The notes beneath the pieces were generated by a model. That model saw nothing but the letters and a program-made list of their open reading frames with translations. It was not told the DNA's origin and did no database searches. A program made the translations under genes and the position numbers. From Mycobacteriales bacterium (GTDB taxonomy: Bacteria; Actinomycetota; Actinomycetes; Mycobacteriales; SCTD01): 64,000 bases of DNA. Shown here piece by piece: positions 1 through 7,549 of the stretch; within the stretch, counting starts at the first letter, position 1; each line of letters opens with the position of its first letter. The stretch is from positions 215,654 through 279,653 of the forward strand of contig JAUJOY010000005.1 in the NCBI GenBank assembly GCA_030447385.1, in the 5' to 3' direction.

Positions 1-107
1 TGACCGCAGGTGCGGCGTTCGCCCACGTCCGCCGCCACTACCGCCCGCGCGCCGTCGAGACGCCGTGGCAGCGCCGGTACGTGCAGGCGTTCGCCGGCGG
101 CGCCTGA
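1..107 (+). CDS. C-terminal end of an unidentified protein (cut by window edge)
   Basis: The frame starting at base 3 is open to a TGA at 105-107 and reads as a plausible basic, Arg- and Trp-containing protein tail (about 34 residues, ending AFAGGA). The true start lies at or before the window edge; base 1 could even be the second base of an ATG. No family is recognisable from so short a piece. It is followed by a 68-base gap with a good ribosome binding site for the next gene. Confidence 0.4.
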   Translation, partial: TAGAAFAHVRRHYRPRAVETPWQRRYVQAFAGGA

Positions 108-175
108 CCTGGTTAGGCGCGGGCGCGGCCGGGTACCTGGTCGAACAGAGGTTCGACGCAAGAGGAGGAGAGAGC

Positions 176-379
176 GTGGTCGACAACAACGCCGTCACCC
201 AGCCCGCGGAGAAGGACCCGGCGGACTGGGTCACCGGGGACGAGCCGGTCACCGGGCCGCAGCAGAGCTACCTGTCCACGCTGGCGCAGCAGGCCGGCGA
301 GCAGGTCGAGACGACCGACCTGACCAAGGCGGAGGCGTCGCAGAAGATCGACGAGCTGAAGGAGAAGACCGGACGCTGA
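176..379 (+). CDS. DUF3072 family small protein
   Basis: This 67-residue protein matches the compact DUF3072 pattern I recall: EKDPADWVTGDEPVTGPQ near residues 13-30, then a helical part with the SYLSTLAQQAGE stretch and a C-terminal TKAEASQKIDELKEKTGR. The function is unknown; the tail resembles a SAP-like helix pair that might bind nucleic acid, which is only inference. The GTG at 176 is chosen because AGGAGGAG lies 5-12 bases upstream; an upstream ATG in the same frame would add an implausible Arg-rich segment. The acetyltransferase gene starts 3 bases after its stop, so the two are probably co-transcribed. Confidence 0.85.
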   Translation: MVDNNAVTQPAEKDPADWVTGDEPVTGPQQSYLSTLAQQAGEQVETTDLTKAEASQKIDELKEKTGR

Positions 380-382
380 GCC

Positions 383-955
383 GTGTACCGCTCGCCGGCC
401 GGCCCTGATCGAAGACCTGTCGTGGGTGAGCTCGTCGTGGCCCATACGGGACAGCTGCCGTCGGCAGTGCTCGCCGGCGCAAAGGACCTGCTCGACGACG
501 CCTACCGCGGCGAGTTGACCGGCGAGGACTGGGAGCACTGCCTGGGCGGGATGCATGCCCTTGCATGGCAGGGAGCCGAGCTGGTCGGCCATGCCGCCCT
601 CGTGCAGCGGCGACTGCTGCACCAGGGTCGCGTGCTGCGCGCCGGCTACGTCGAGGGAGTGGCGGTGCGCGCGGACGCGCGCCGCCGCGGACACGGGTCG
701 AGGATGATGTCGGCGCTGGAGAGCGTGGCGCGCGGCGCGTACGACGTGGTCGCTCTCGGTGCCACGGACGAGGGTGCAGCGTTCTACGCCGGACGCGGCT
801 GGCGCCGCTGGCAGGGCCCGACCTCCGCGCTGACCCCTGAGGGGATCGCGCGTACGCCGGACGAGGACGACTGCGTCCACGTCCTGCCGCTGTCGGCCGC
901 ACTGGACCTGCGCGGTGAGCTGGTCTGCGACTGGCGCGCCGGCGACGTCTGGTGA
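383..955 (+). CDS. aac(2'): aminoglycoside 2'-N-acetyltransferase, AAC(2')-I type (GNAT fold)
   Basis: The product would transfer acetyl from acetyl-CoA to the 2'-amino group of aminoglycosides. It follows the mycobacterial AAC(2')-I family nearly end to end: GGMHALAW at residues 55-62, the HAALVQRR strand, GYVEGVAVRAD leading into the acetyl-CoA loop (RRRGHGS), FYAGRGW, and the signature end CDWRAGDVW. Length (190 aa from this GTG; 177 aa from GTG 422) fits the family's roughly 180-195 aa. The start is uncertain: no strong ribosome binding site precedes any candidate. In mycobacteria such genes are chromosomal and may act on cell-wall sugars, so resistance is a family-based prediction. Confidence 0.9.
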   Translation: MYRSPAGPDRRPVVGELVVAHTGQLPSAVLAGAKDLLDDAYRGELTGEDWEHCLGGMHALAWQGAELVGHAALVQRRLLHQGRVLRAGYVEGVAVRADARRRGHGSRMMSALESVARGAYDVVALGATDEGAAFYAGRGWRRWQGPTSALTPEGIARTPDEDDCVHVLPLSAALDLRGELVCDWRAGDVW

Positions 956-1063
956 CGAGCTGCACGCGCGGGATCGGCTGCAGGCCTCAGGTCCTCGGCG
1001 CGGCTACCCGAAGGAAGAACGGGGCGGTGGCGTCCCTGATCCTGAGGGAAGCGGGTACCTGCA

Positions 1064-1942
1064 GTGCTGCTCGAGTCCCACCTCACTGGCTCGACTGCAC
1101 GGGCGCACCGCGGCACGGTGTGGCTGCGGGTCGGCCTTCTGGCGCTGATGGCGACGGCTGTGCTGCTGGGGTCCGCCCCGCCCGCCTCCGCCGCGACCGA
1201 CCAGGAGGCGGAGTTCCTGACGCTGGTCAACCAGGAGCGCACCAGCCGCGGCCTGGCCGCCCTCGAGCACCAGCCCGTCATCTCCGACAAGCTGTCCCGG
1301 CCGTGGTCGCGGACGCTCGCCACGACCGGCGTGCTCGCGCACTCCAACGTGCTGGGCAACGCACTCGTCTACTTCCCGACGATCACGAACACAGGGGAGA
1401 ACGTCGGCTACGCCGCGAGCGTCCGGGAGCTGCACTCCCTGCTCATGGCCTCACCGACGCACCGCGCGAACATCCTGTCGCCGACGTTCCGCCACGTGGG
1501 GATCGGCGTGGTGCAGCAGGACTCGATGGTGTGGGTCACCGAGACCTTCTTCGCCATGAAGTCGCCCGCCCCTCCGGTCATGGCTGCTCAGGCGCCGCCC
1601 CCTCCCGCGGCCGTCGTCCCGGCACAGCGGGCACCGGCCGTGCAGAGCAGCCCGGGCACGCCGCAGAAGGTGGCGACGGCCAGGAGCATCACGCCCTCCG
1701 CGGCTCCGGCAGCCATCGTGCCCGTCGCGGCGGCTGCGCCGGTGGCGCCGCCCCTTGGCGCACCCGTGGTCGAGGCCGCACCCGTGGCGGACCTTCTCGC
1801 CCCGGTCCACCCAGACGTCCTGGCCTCCGGAAGTCGCCTCCTGGCGGCGGACCCGGGCACCGGCCCGCCACCTGTCCTTCTCCTCGCGGCCGTCCTCCTC
1901 CTCGCGCTGACCATCGGCCTGCACGTACGACTGACGCGCTGA
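1064..1942 (+). CDS. secreted CAP-domain (SCP/PR1-like) protein with C-terminal membrane anchor
   Basis: The protein has 292 residues. A signal peptide lies around residues 18-44 (hydrophobic LLALMATAVLLG, then ASAA). A CAP domain at about 48-165 shows LVNQERTSRGL, an AHS histidine, the GENVGYA motif and a SPTHRANIL segment. A long Ala/Pro/Val linker follows, then a hydrophobic helix near the end (LLLAAVLLLALTIGL) and a short basic tail, so it is probably tethered outside the membrane. Bacterial CAP proteins are common but mostly of unknown function. The GTG start has GAGGGAAG upstream. The rather Cys-poor domain and Pro-rich stalk are usual for actinobacterial members. Confidence 0.85.
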   Translation: MLLESHLTGSTARAHRGTVWLRVGLLALMATAVLLGSAPPASAATDQEAEFLTLVNQERTSRGLAALEHQPVISDKLSRPWSRTLATTGVLAHSNVLGNALVYFPTITNTGENVGYAASVRELHSLLMASPTHRANILSPTFRHVGIGVVQQDSMVWVTETFFAMKSPAPPVMAAQAPPPPAAVVPAQRAPAVQSSPGTPQKVATARSITPSAAPAAIVPVAAAAPVAPPLGAPVVEAAPVADLLAPVHPDVLASGSRLLAADPGTGPPPVLLLAAVLLLALTIGLHVRLTR

Positions 1943-2048
1943 CCACAGCTTCCCGCTGCGAGCGACGAGCTGACCGACCCCCGTTGCCTGGGCGGGTGGC
2001 TGCGCCTGCAGGACGGGCAGGTGGTCGACGGCTGCTAGCTGGCGGGCC

Positions 2049-2270
2049 CTACTGCTCGGCGCTCAGGAACAGCACGCACTCGGGGCACTGGTCGACCGCC
2101 GGCACCCACTCCCAGCGCATGCCGAGCAGCGCGGTCCCGTCCTTGCCGCACAGGGTCAGGCCCCTGGCCGCACTGACGGCGTGCTTCGGGACGACGACGA
2201 CCTTGCCGTCCTCGCTCAGCGCCACCGCCGCGACCGTCATGTGCTGGAGCGTGCCACGCACCTGCCGCAA
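2049..2270 (-). CDS. small hypothetical protein with a C-terminal CPEC motif
   Basis: A 73-residue frame on the minus strand reads as a compact beta-rich protein: a central segment with VVVPKHAVSAARGLTLCG and a C-terminal QCPECV pair of cysteines that could form half a metal site with the earlier Cys. Codon use looks like a real gene. The start is unsure: TTG 2270, GTG 2261 and ATG 2240 all lack a clear ribosome binding site. I do not recognise a family. It lies 24 bases beyond the stop of the minus-strand terD and could be expressed with it. Confidence 0.5.
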   Translation of the reverse strand: MRQVRGTLQHMTVAAVALSEDGKVVVVPKHAVSAARGLTLCGKDGTALLGMRWEWVPAVDQCPECVLFLSAEQ

Positions 2271-2294
2271 GGGGAAGAGCCCGGCGCGTAGCGG

Positions 2295-2873
2295 TCAGAG
2301 GTGGTTTGTGACCGCCGGCAGCAGGTCCGAAATGGTCCGGCCGGTGGCGGTCGCACCGATCGCCGTCATCGACCACGCGCTTCCGTCACGCGTGACCTTG
2401 GCCATGATCTGGGCGTTGTGCCGGCCCGAGCCGGAGAGCTCGTAGCGCGCCAGCTCGGTCTGGTTGGTCTCGTCGACGAGGCGGCAGAAGGCGTTCTCGA
2501 TCTGGGAGAAGTCCTGGCCCGTGAACGAGTTGACGGTGAACACCAGCGTCTGCACCGAGGCGGGGACGGCGAGCAGGTCGACGATCACCGACTCGTCATC
2601 GCCCTCGCCCTCACCGGTGAGGTTGTCGCCGGTGTGGCGGACCGAGCCGTCCTTGCTCGTCAGCTGCTGGAACCACACCGAGTCGATCAGCTCGCGGTTG
2701 GCGCCGAAGAGCAGGCACGAGGCGTCGAGGTCGATGGCCTGCTCCTTGACCTTTCCGAACAGGCCCTTCTTCTTCATCGCGTCCCAGCCCAGTCCCATCC
2801 GAACCCGGGTGAGCCTCCCCCCGCCCTGCTTGACCAGCGAGACGCTCTGCCCCTTCTGCAGGTTGACGCCCAT
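2295..2873 (-). CDS. terD: TerD-family stress protein
   Basis: This 192-residue protein spans the whole TerD fold: an N-terminal VNLQKGQSVSLVK repeat, the calcium-site segment DLDASCLLF at about 49-57, and the family hallmark [15 protein letters not shown], whose acidic residues bind calcium in studied TerD proteins. TerD proteins are linked to tellurite, oxidative and membrane stress. ATG 2873 is chosen because AAGGAGC lies 7 bases upstream and the MGVNL start is usual. It is transcribed away from the second terD at 3098, so the pair share a divergent control region. A Lys-rich insertion (MKKKGLFGKVKEQ) before the calcium segment sets it apart from the neighbour. Confidence 0.95.
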   Translation of the reverse strand: MGVNLQKGQSVSLVKQGGGRLTRVRMGLGWDAMKKKGLFGKVKEQAIDLDASCLLFGANRELIDSVWFQQLTSKDGSVRHTGDNLTGEGEGDDESVIVDLLAVPASVQTLVFTVNSFTGQDFSQIENAFCRLVDETNQTELARYELSGSGRHNAQIMAKVTRDGSAWSMTAIGATATGRTISDLLPAVTNHL

Positions 2874-3097
2874 GACGTTGCTCCTTCGTACGGCTTGCCG
2901 GCCTGGGGATGCTCCCCACGACTCCGGGCAGATCCTATGGGTGTCAAGGGTTCTGCCCCTGCGGAGGAACTGCCCGCTCCTGGCCCGCCGGGTGCTCCCG
3001 GCGGGCCCCAGGTGTAGCCCCCGGTGGGGGTCTGCGACTACCCTGCTCCGCATCCGGGGCCTCGGCCCTCATCCGGATCACGACGAGAGGAACACCC
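2874..3097. promoter_or_regulatory. divergent intergenic region between two terD genes
   Basis: These 224 bases must carry promoters for both strands. On the minus strand TAGGAT (plus positions 2932-2937) is a reasonable -10 box giving a leader of about 50 bases. A perfect TTGACA lies only 4 bases upstream of it, too close to be its -35, so the assignment is tentative. On the plus strand GACTACCCT near 3036-3044 resembles actinobacterial -10 boxes. GGTGCTCCCGGCGGGCCCC and a run pairing CCCCCGG with GGGGG (about 3018-3032) could form hairpins. No HrcA or HspR site is visible. Confidence 0.35.
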
Positions 3098-3673
3098 GTG
3101 ACGGTCAGCCTCAGCAAGGGCGGCAACGTCTCCCTCACCAAGGAGGCCCCCGGCATGACGGCCGTACTGGTCGGGCTCGGCTGGGACGCCCGTACGACGA
3201 CAGGGACCGACTTCGACCTCGACGCCAGCGCCATCATGGTCAAGTCCGACGGCAAGGTCATGTCCGACAGCCACTTCATCTTCTTCAACAACAAGAAGTC
3301 CCCCGACGGCTCGGTCGAGCACACCGGCGACAACCTCACCGGTGAGGGCGAGGGGGACGACGAGTCGATCAAGGTCAACCTGGCCTCGGTGCCGCCGGAG
3401 GTCGACAAGATCGTCTTCCCGGTCTCGATCTACGAGGCGGACCAGCGCTCGCAGAGCTTCGGGCAGGTGCGCAACGCCTTCATCCGGATCGTCAACCAGT
3501 CCGGCAACGCCGAGGTGGCCCGCTACGACCTGACCGAGGACGCCTCCACCGAGACCGCCATGGTCTTCGGCGAGCTCTACCGCAACGGCGCGGACTGGAA
3601 GTTCCGCGCCGTCGGCCAGGGCTACGCGTCGGGCCTGTCCGGCATCGCCCGCGACTTCGGCGTCAACGTCTGA
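3098..3673 (+). CDS. terD: TerD-family stress protein (second copy)
   Basis: A canonical 191-residue TerD: start [19 protein letters not shown], the [10 protein letters not shown] calcium segment near residue 46, the [19 protein letters not shown] block and EGEGDDE, then a C-terminal [12 protein letters not shown]. All calcium-ligand acidic positions look intact. The GTG at 3098 follows GAGAGG with normal spacing. It heads a plus-strand set (terD, terA-like, aldolase) with 52- and 7-base gaps. It is closer to textbook TerD than the minus-strand copy, which suggests an old duplication with some division of labour. TerD proteins are cytosolic and associate with TerB/TerC membrane complexes in described systems. 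Confidence 0.96.
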   Translation: MTVSLSKGGNVSLTKEAPGMTAVLVGLGWDARTTTGTDFDLDASAIMVKSDGKVMSDSHFIFFNNKKSPDGSVEHTGDNLTGEGEGDDESIKVNLASVPPEVDKIVFPVSIYEADQRSQSFGQVRNAFIRIVNQSGNAEVARYDLTEDASTETAMVFGELYRNGADWKFRAVGQGYASGLSGIARDFGVNV

Positions 3674-3725
3674 CGCCGTAGGCGGCGGCTCGGCACCCCT
3701 CTGCGCTTCCCCGAAGGAGCAGCAC

Positions 3726-4433
3726 ATGCCCATCGACTACAGCAAGCGCCCGGGCTCAGGTGGGGGCAACCCGCCGGACCCGGGCAGGCCGGCCTCGCCG
3801 GTGTCGCTGTCCAAGGTCACCCTGACCAAGTCGAGCCCCACGGTGTCGCTCACCAAGAGCGGCGGCGCCGGGGGCAAGCTCCACGTCAACCTCAACTGGA
3901 ATGCCAGGGCGGCGTCGGCCGAGCAGCCGAAGGGCTTCCTCAAGCGCATCGCGGCGGCGGCGCAGAGCGGCGCGATCGACCTCGACCTGGGCTGCCTGTT
4001 CGAGCTCAGCGACGGGCGCAAGGGAGTGATCCAGGCTCTGGGGCGGCAGTTCGGCTCGCTCGACGCGCCCCCGTACATCTTCCTCGACGGCGACGACCGC
4101 TCCGGCGCCGTCTCGGGCGGGGAGAACCTCTACGTCAACCTCGCGCATGCCAACGCGCTGCGGCGGATCCTCGTCTTCGCCAGCATCTACGAGGGGGCGT
4201 CCGGCTTCGACCAGGCCGACGGCGTGGTGACGCTGACGCCGGCCTCCGGACCGCCCCTCGAGGTGCGCCTCGACGAGACCGCCGGCCGGTCGCGCATGTG
4301 CGCCATCGCCCTCATCGAGAACCGCGGTGGCGAGCTCACCGTCAGCCGCGAGGTGCGCTACATCGACGGCGCCCAGGACGCCCTCGACCGGGCGTACGGC
4401 TGGGGCATGGACTGGACTCCGGGCCGCAAGTAG
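3726..4433 (+). CDS. TerA-like / divergent TerD-superfamily protein
   Basis: This 235-residue protein begins with a Gly/Pro-rich, probably disordered stretch (residues 1-25), then two tandem short repeats (VSLSKVTLTK and VSLTKSGG) like the start strand of TerD. The middle has AIDLDLGCLFEL, matching the TerD calcium segment, and GDDRSGAVSGGENLYVNL replacing the usual [14 protein letters not shown]. The acidic calcium loop is thus changed. The end (RAYGWGMDWTPGRK) is typical of short TerA-like proteins. CGAAGGAGC precedes the ATG. It probably works with the TerD proteins; an exact role is not known. Confidence 0.85.
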   Translation: MPIDYSKRPGSGGGNPPDPGRPASPVSLSKVTLTKSSPTVSLTKSGGAGGKLHVNLNWNARAASAEQPKGFLKRIAAAAQSGAIDLDLGCLFELSDGRKGVIQALGRQFGSLDAPPYIFLDGDDRSGAVSGGENLYVNLAHANALRRILVFASIYEGASGFDQADGVVTLTPASGPPLEVRLDETAGRSRMCAIALIENRGGELTVSREVRYIDGAQDALDRAYGWGMDWTPGRK

Positions 4434-4440
4434 GGCTTGG

Positions 4441-5610
4441 GTGCGCCACTTCTCCTTCCTCTCGGAGGGGGTTCTCGACGCGCTGTTCGACCGGATCCCC
4501 ATGCCCTTCTCCGCCGACAGCGAGCGGGAGACTCTGGCGGTGGCGCTGGGAGCCACGCTGTACATGCCGGGTACGCGCCCGACGCTCGCGCGCGACGTCG
4601 CACGTCGCAGCGCCGCTGGCGTCATGTCGGTGGTGCTGTGCCTGGAGGACTCCATCGCGGACGCCGACCTGCCCGCCGCGGAGTCGAACGTCGTCGAGCA
4701 CGTGCACGCCCTCGCCGCCAGCAGCACCCGTGAAGATGCTCCGCTGCTGTTCGTCCGCGTGCGCGCGGCCGAGCAGATCAGCGACCTCGTCGAGCGCCTG
4801 GGCACCGCCGCCGCCCGGCTGACCGGCTTCGTGCTGCCCAAGTTCACCGCCGGCCGGGGGGTGGCGTTCTTCGACCACCTCGCCAAGGGGGAGCAGGTGG
4901 CGGGGGTGCCGCTGCTGGCGATGCCCGTGCTGGAGTCGGCCGACGTGATGTACCGCGAGCGGCGGACCGCCGCCCTGCACGACATCGGGCAGCTGCTCGC
5001 CGAGCACCGCCACCGGGTCCTCGCGCTGCGCCTCGGCGCTGCCGACCTGGCGGGCCTCTACGCGCTGCGCCGCCAGCGCGACGTCAACGTCTACGACGTC
5101 GGGGTGATCCGCGACGTCATCACCGACATCGTCAACGTGCTCGGCCGAGCCGACGGCACCGGGTTCGTGATCACCGGCCCCGTGTGGGAGCACTTCGCCG
5201 GCACGGAGCGCCTGTTCAAGCCGCGCCTGCGCAGCACCCCCTTCCAGGCCGACGAGGAGCTGCGGGAGCAGCTGATCGGCGCCGACCACGACGAGCTCCT
5301 GCGCGAGGTCGTCCTCGACAAGGCCAACGGCCTGATCGGCAAGACGGTGATCCACCCCGACCACGTCGCGCCGGTGCACTCGCTGCTCGTGGTCACCCAC
5401 GAGGAGTACGACGACGCCCAGGCCGTCCTCGACAGCACCGGTGGCGGCGCCAGCAGCTCGTCGTACCGCAACAAGATGAACGAAGCCGGACCGCACCGGG
5501 AGTGGGCGCGGGCGGTGCTGCGCCGCGCCGAGGCGTTCGGGGTCGCCGGGTACGGGCACGGCGTCGTCGACATCCTCTCGGCGCTGTCACCGCGCACCTA
5601 CCCGGCCTGA
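4441..5610 (+). CDS. HpcH/HpaI aldolase / citrate-lyase-beta-like protein of the Ter locus
   Basis: A TIM-barrel C-C lyase-type enzyme of 389 residues. Visible are YMPGTRP (41-47), the acidic metal/substrate motif CLEDSI (67-72), the FVRVR strand (104-108), VLPKF (131-135) and MPVLES (161-166), in the order found in HpcH/HpaI and CitE-like enzymes. C-terminally GKTVIHPDHV resembles the CitE end. Homologues recur in Ter gene clusters, where they are predicted to help make or remodel a small metabolite with the HAD, PRTase and StiP-like proteins; the substrate is unknown. GTG 4441 lies 7 bases after the previous stop. It converges on the HAD gene across a terminator. Confidence 0.88.
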   Translation: MRHFSFLSEGVLDALFDRIPMPFSADSERETLAVALGATLYMPGTRPTLARDVARRSAAGVMSVVLCLEDSIADADLPAAESNVVEHVHALAASSTREDAPLLFVRVRAAEQISDLVERLGTAAARLTGFVLPKFTAGRGVAFFDHLAKGEQVAGVPLLAMPVLESADVMYRERRTAALHDIGQLLAEHRHRVLALRLGAADLAGLYALRRQRDVNVYDVGVIRDVITDIVNVLGRADGTGFVITGPVWEHFAGTERLFKPRLRSTPFQADEELREQLIGADHDELLREVVLDKANGLIGKTVIHPDHVAPVHSLLVVTHEEYDDAQAVLDSTGGGASSSSYRNKMNEAGPHREWARAVLRRAEAFGVAGYGHGVVDILSALSPRTYPA

Positions 5611-5630
5611 GCCGCCGAGCCGCCTCAGGC
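5605..5630. terminator. bidirectional hairpin covering both stop codons
   Basis: GCCTGAG at 5605-5611 pairs perfectly with CTCAGGC at 5624-5630 around a GC-rich 12-base loop. The arms contain the plus-strand TGA of the aldolase gene and the minus-strand stop of the HAD gene, so one hairpin can end both converging transcripts. No U-tract follows, which is normal in actinobacteria. Confidence 0.6.
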
Positions 5631-6446
5631 GTCCGGCGTGCCCACCGCCGCGTGCTCCAGCCACGCGGCGACGATCTCCTCAGCCGCCGCGAGACCCGCC
5701 TGCGCGGTGCGGGTGAGGTGCGGCGCCGACCGGCCGAGCCGGGCGAGCTCGCTGCCCGCGGGGACCCAACCCCTCTCCGCGGCGCACAGCATCGGCCAGT
5801 CCAGCAGCGTGTCGCCGGCCGCCAGCAGGCCCGGGGTCACACCGGTGTCCTGCTCCACGCGGGCGGCCACGTGCGCGACCGCCGCGGCCTTGTCCAGGGC
5901 GTGGGGCAGGACGTAGAGCTTTCGCCCCTGGTGCAGCGCCCGCCAGCCGTGGCCGTCACAGGCCGAAGCCACGTGCGCGAGCTCGTCGGCGGACAGCCGG
6001 TCGGCGTCGACCGCGGCCACCAGGAACACGTCGTCGGCGTCCCTGATCCGCAGCAGCCACTCCCGGTCGCGGTAGCCGTCGAAGACCTCCCGCAGGGCCG
6101 CGACCGGGGAGGAGACGTCGTGCAGCCGCGAGGCGACCGAGTCCGCCCAGTCGAGGTCCGGCTCTCCGTCGACGAGGATCCCGCCGCCGCTCGCGACGAC
6201 GGCGTAGCGCGGGCGGGTCGGGAGGTCGAGCCGCTCGTACTGCCTGCGGGCCCGGGTGGTGGTGGGGACGAAGACGGCGAGCCGGTCGAGCTCGAGCAGA
6301 CCGGACTCGGTCTCGTCCGACATCAGGCTGATGACCCGGCCGTCGAGGACCTCGACGACGCGGTGGGGCCTGTCCGGACCCCGGGCGGCGGCCGTGGGGG
6401 AGAAGATCAGCGTCTGGTCGAGATCGCCCGCGACGAGGAGCGTCAC
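5625..6446 (-). CDS. HAD-superfamily hydrolase of the Ter locus
   Basis: A 273-residue protein with the HAD nucleophile motif DLDQTL (Asp8, Asp10, Thr12), a cap-like middle (residues about 75-190), the Lys-containing HALDKAAAV segment and the late acidic motif GDTLLDWPML. This fits a Cof/sucrose-phosphatase-like HAD phosphatase. It is the last of a minus-strand run; its GTG start overlaps the StiP-like stop by 4 bases, implying translational coupling. In published comparative work on Ter systems such HAD proteins belong to a predicted nucleoside-like metabolite pathway; the true substrate is unknown. Confidence 0.9.
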   Translation of the reverse strand: MTLLVAGDLDQTLIFSPTAAARGPDRPHRVVEVLDGRVISLMSDETESGLLELDRLAVFVPTTTRARRQYERLDLPTRPRYAVVASGGGILVDGEPDLDWADSVASRLHDVSSPVAALREVFDGYRDREWLLRIRDADDVFLVAAVDADRLSADELAHVASACDGHGWRALHQGRKLYVLPHALDKAAAVAHVAARVEQDTGVTPGLLAAGDTLLDWPMLCAAERGWVPAGSELARLGRSAPHLTRTAQAGLAAAEEIVAAWLEHAAVGTPDA

Positions 6447-7549
6447 GCGTCGGCCGCTTCCAGCGGCCGGATGAGCCCGACGCAGCTGTAGGACATGCGG
6501 TCGTAGTCCACGACCGGCACGTCCCGCTGCGCAGCGAGGTCGAGGACGTGCTCCAGGGCGGCACGGCGCCCGGGGTGCACCAGCACCTTCCACGGGAGGC
6601 GGCGAAGGAGCACCCGCGTCGTCTCGCCGACGCCCGGCTTGACCAGGTGCCATGAGGGCAGGCCGAACTCGGCCTGGATCCGCGCGACCTCGTCCAGCCC
6701 CCGGAAGGTGACGGTCCGGTCGGCGTCGTAGGCCTCGCGCCAGCTCGACCCGACCGCCGCGCTCACCGCGGGGAACTGCCGGCTGATCGTGTCGAGGAAG
6801 TGGGCGCTGCGGTCCTGCTCCGCGAGCTCGCGGTAGACCTTCGCCCCGTGGAAGGTCCCCGGCGCGATGAGCTCGCGGCTGTAGACGGTGCGCGACACCA
6901 GCCCGCACACGGTGGAGTTCAAGCAGGCGGACGGGATGAGCACGTCCTCCCGGGTGCCGAAGTACGACGCGCAGGCGCCCGGGTCCGCGAGCACCGCGAG
7001 CTCGTCGGGGAAGCGCGCACCGGGATGCTCGGCCAGCGCCTCCTGCAGCTCGCGCACGATGGCGCCCTTGCCCGTCCAGCCGTCGACGAAGACCACGTCG
7101 GCCGGGTCGTGCCGCGCCGCGAGGTGGTCCAGTGCAGCCCCGTCGACCCCCACGCCCCGCACGATCGACACGCTGTAGTGCGGCAGGTCGAGCCCGTACG
7201 CGTGTGAGGCCCACCGGCGCAGCAGGATGCCGACGGGGGTGCCCGCCCGGGCCAGGGACACGAGCACCGCCCCGGGGCCCCTGGCCGCCAGCACCATCTG
7301 CGTGACGACGCCCACCAGGCGGGCCAGCTCGGCGGCGTGCTGCTGCAACCCCTGCTCGAACAGCTCCAGGTAGCGCGGCCCCGGCGCGTACTCGACCGGC
7401 AGCATCTCGGCGTAGTTGCGCCCGCTCTGCACCGCCCGCTCCCGCTCGGCGACGTCGAGCTCCAGCGCCAGGTCGGACAGGTCGGTGAGCAGGAAGCGCA
7501 CCTCCCCGGGGGCGTAGCTGCTGACGACGAGCGGCGCCTGCACCCTCAT
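6443..7549 (-). CDS. StiP-like protein (cysteine protease StiP / PRTase-like family)
   Basis: A 368-residue protein with the recognisable core of the StiP family: VSLARAGTPVGILLRR (about 97-112), VVFVDGWTGKGAI (152-164), which looks like a phosphoribosyltransferase PRPP loop, and PSACLNSTVCGLVSRTV (206-222), whose Cys209 is the likely nucleophile in the protease reading of the family. The end has FGLPSWHLVKPGVGETTR. The family has been named both cysteine protease and PRTase-like, so chemistry is unsettled. ATG 7549 overlaps the upstream stop by 4 bases, and its own stop overlaps the HAD start by 4, a tightly coupled trio. Confidence 0.9.
   Translation of the reverse strand: MRVQAPLVVSSYAPGEVRFLLTDLSDLALELDVAERERAVQSGRNYAEMLPVEYAPGPRYLELFEQGLQQHAAELARLVGVVTQMVLAARGPGAVLVSLARAGTPVGILLRRWASHAYGLDLPHYSVSIVRGVGVDGAALDHLAARHDPADVVFVDGWTGKGAIVRELQEALAEHPGARFPDELAVLADPGACASYFGTREDVLIPSACLNSTVCGLVSRTVYSRELIAPGTFHGAKVYRELAEQDRSAHFLDTISRQFPAVSAAVGSSWREAYDADRTVTFRGLDEVARIQAEFGLPSWHLVKPGVGETTRVLLRRLPWKVLVHPGRRAALEHVLDLAAQRDVPVVDYDRMSYSCVGLIRPLEAADA

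Noticed and set aside
956..1063. Possible riboswitch before the CAP-domain gene
   Set aside because: TACCCG and CGGGTA can pair around 1013-1056, and cell-wall genes in this group may have c-di-AMP riboswitches, but the conserved core of that class is not present.
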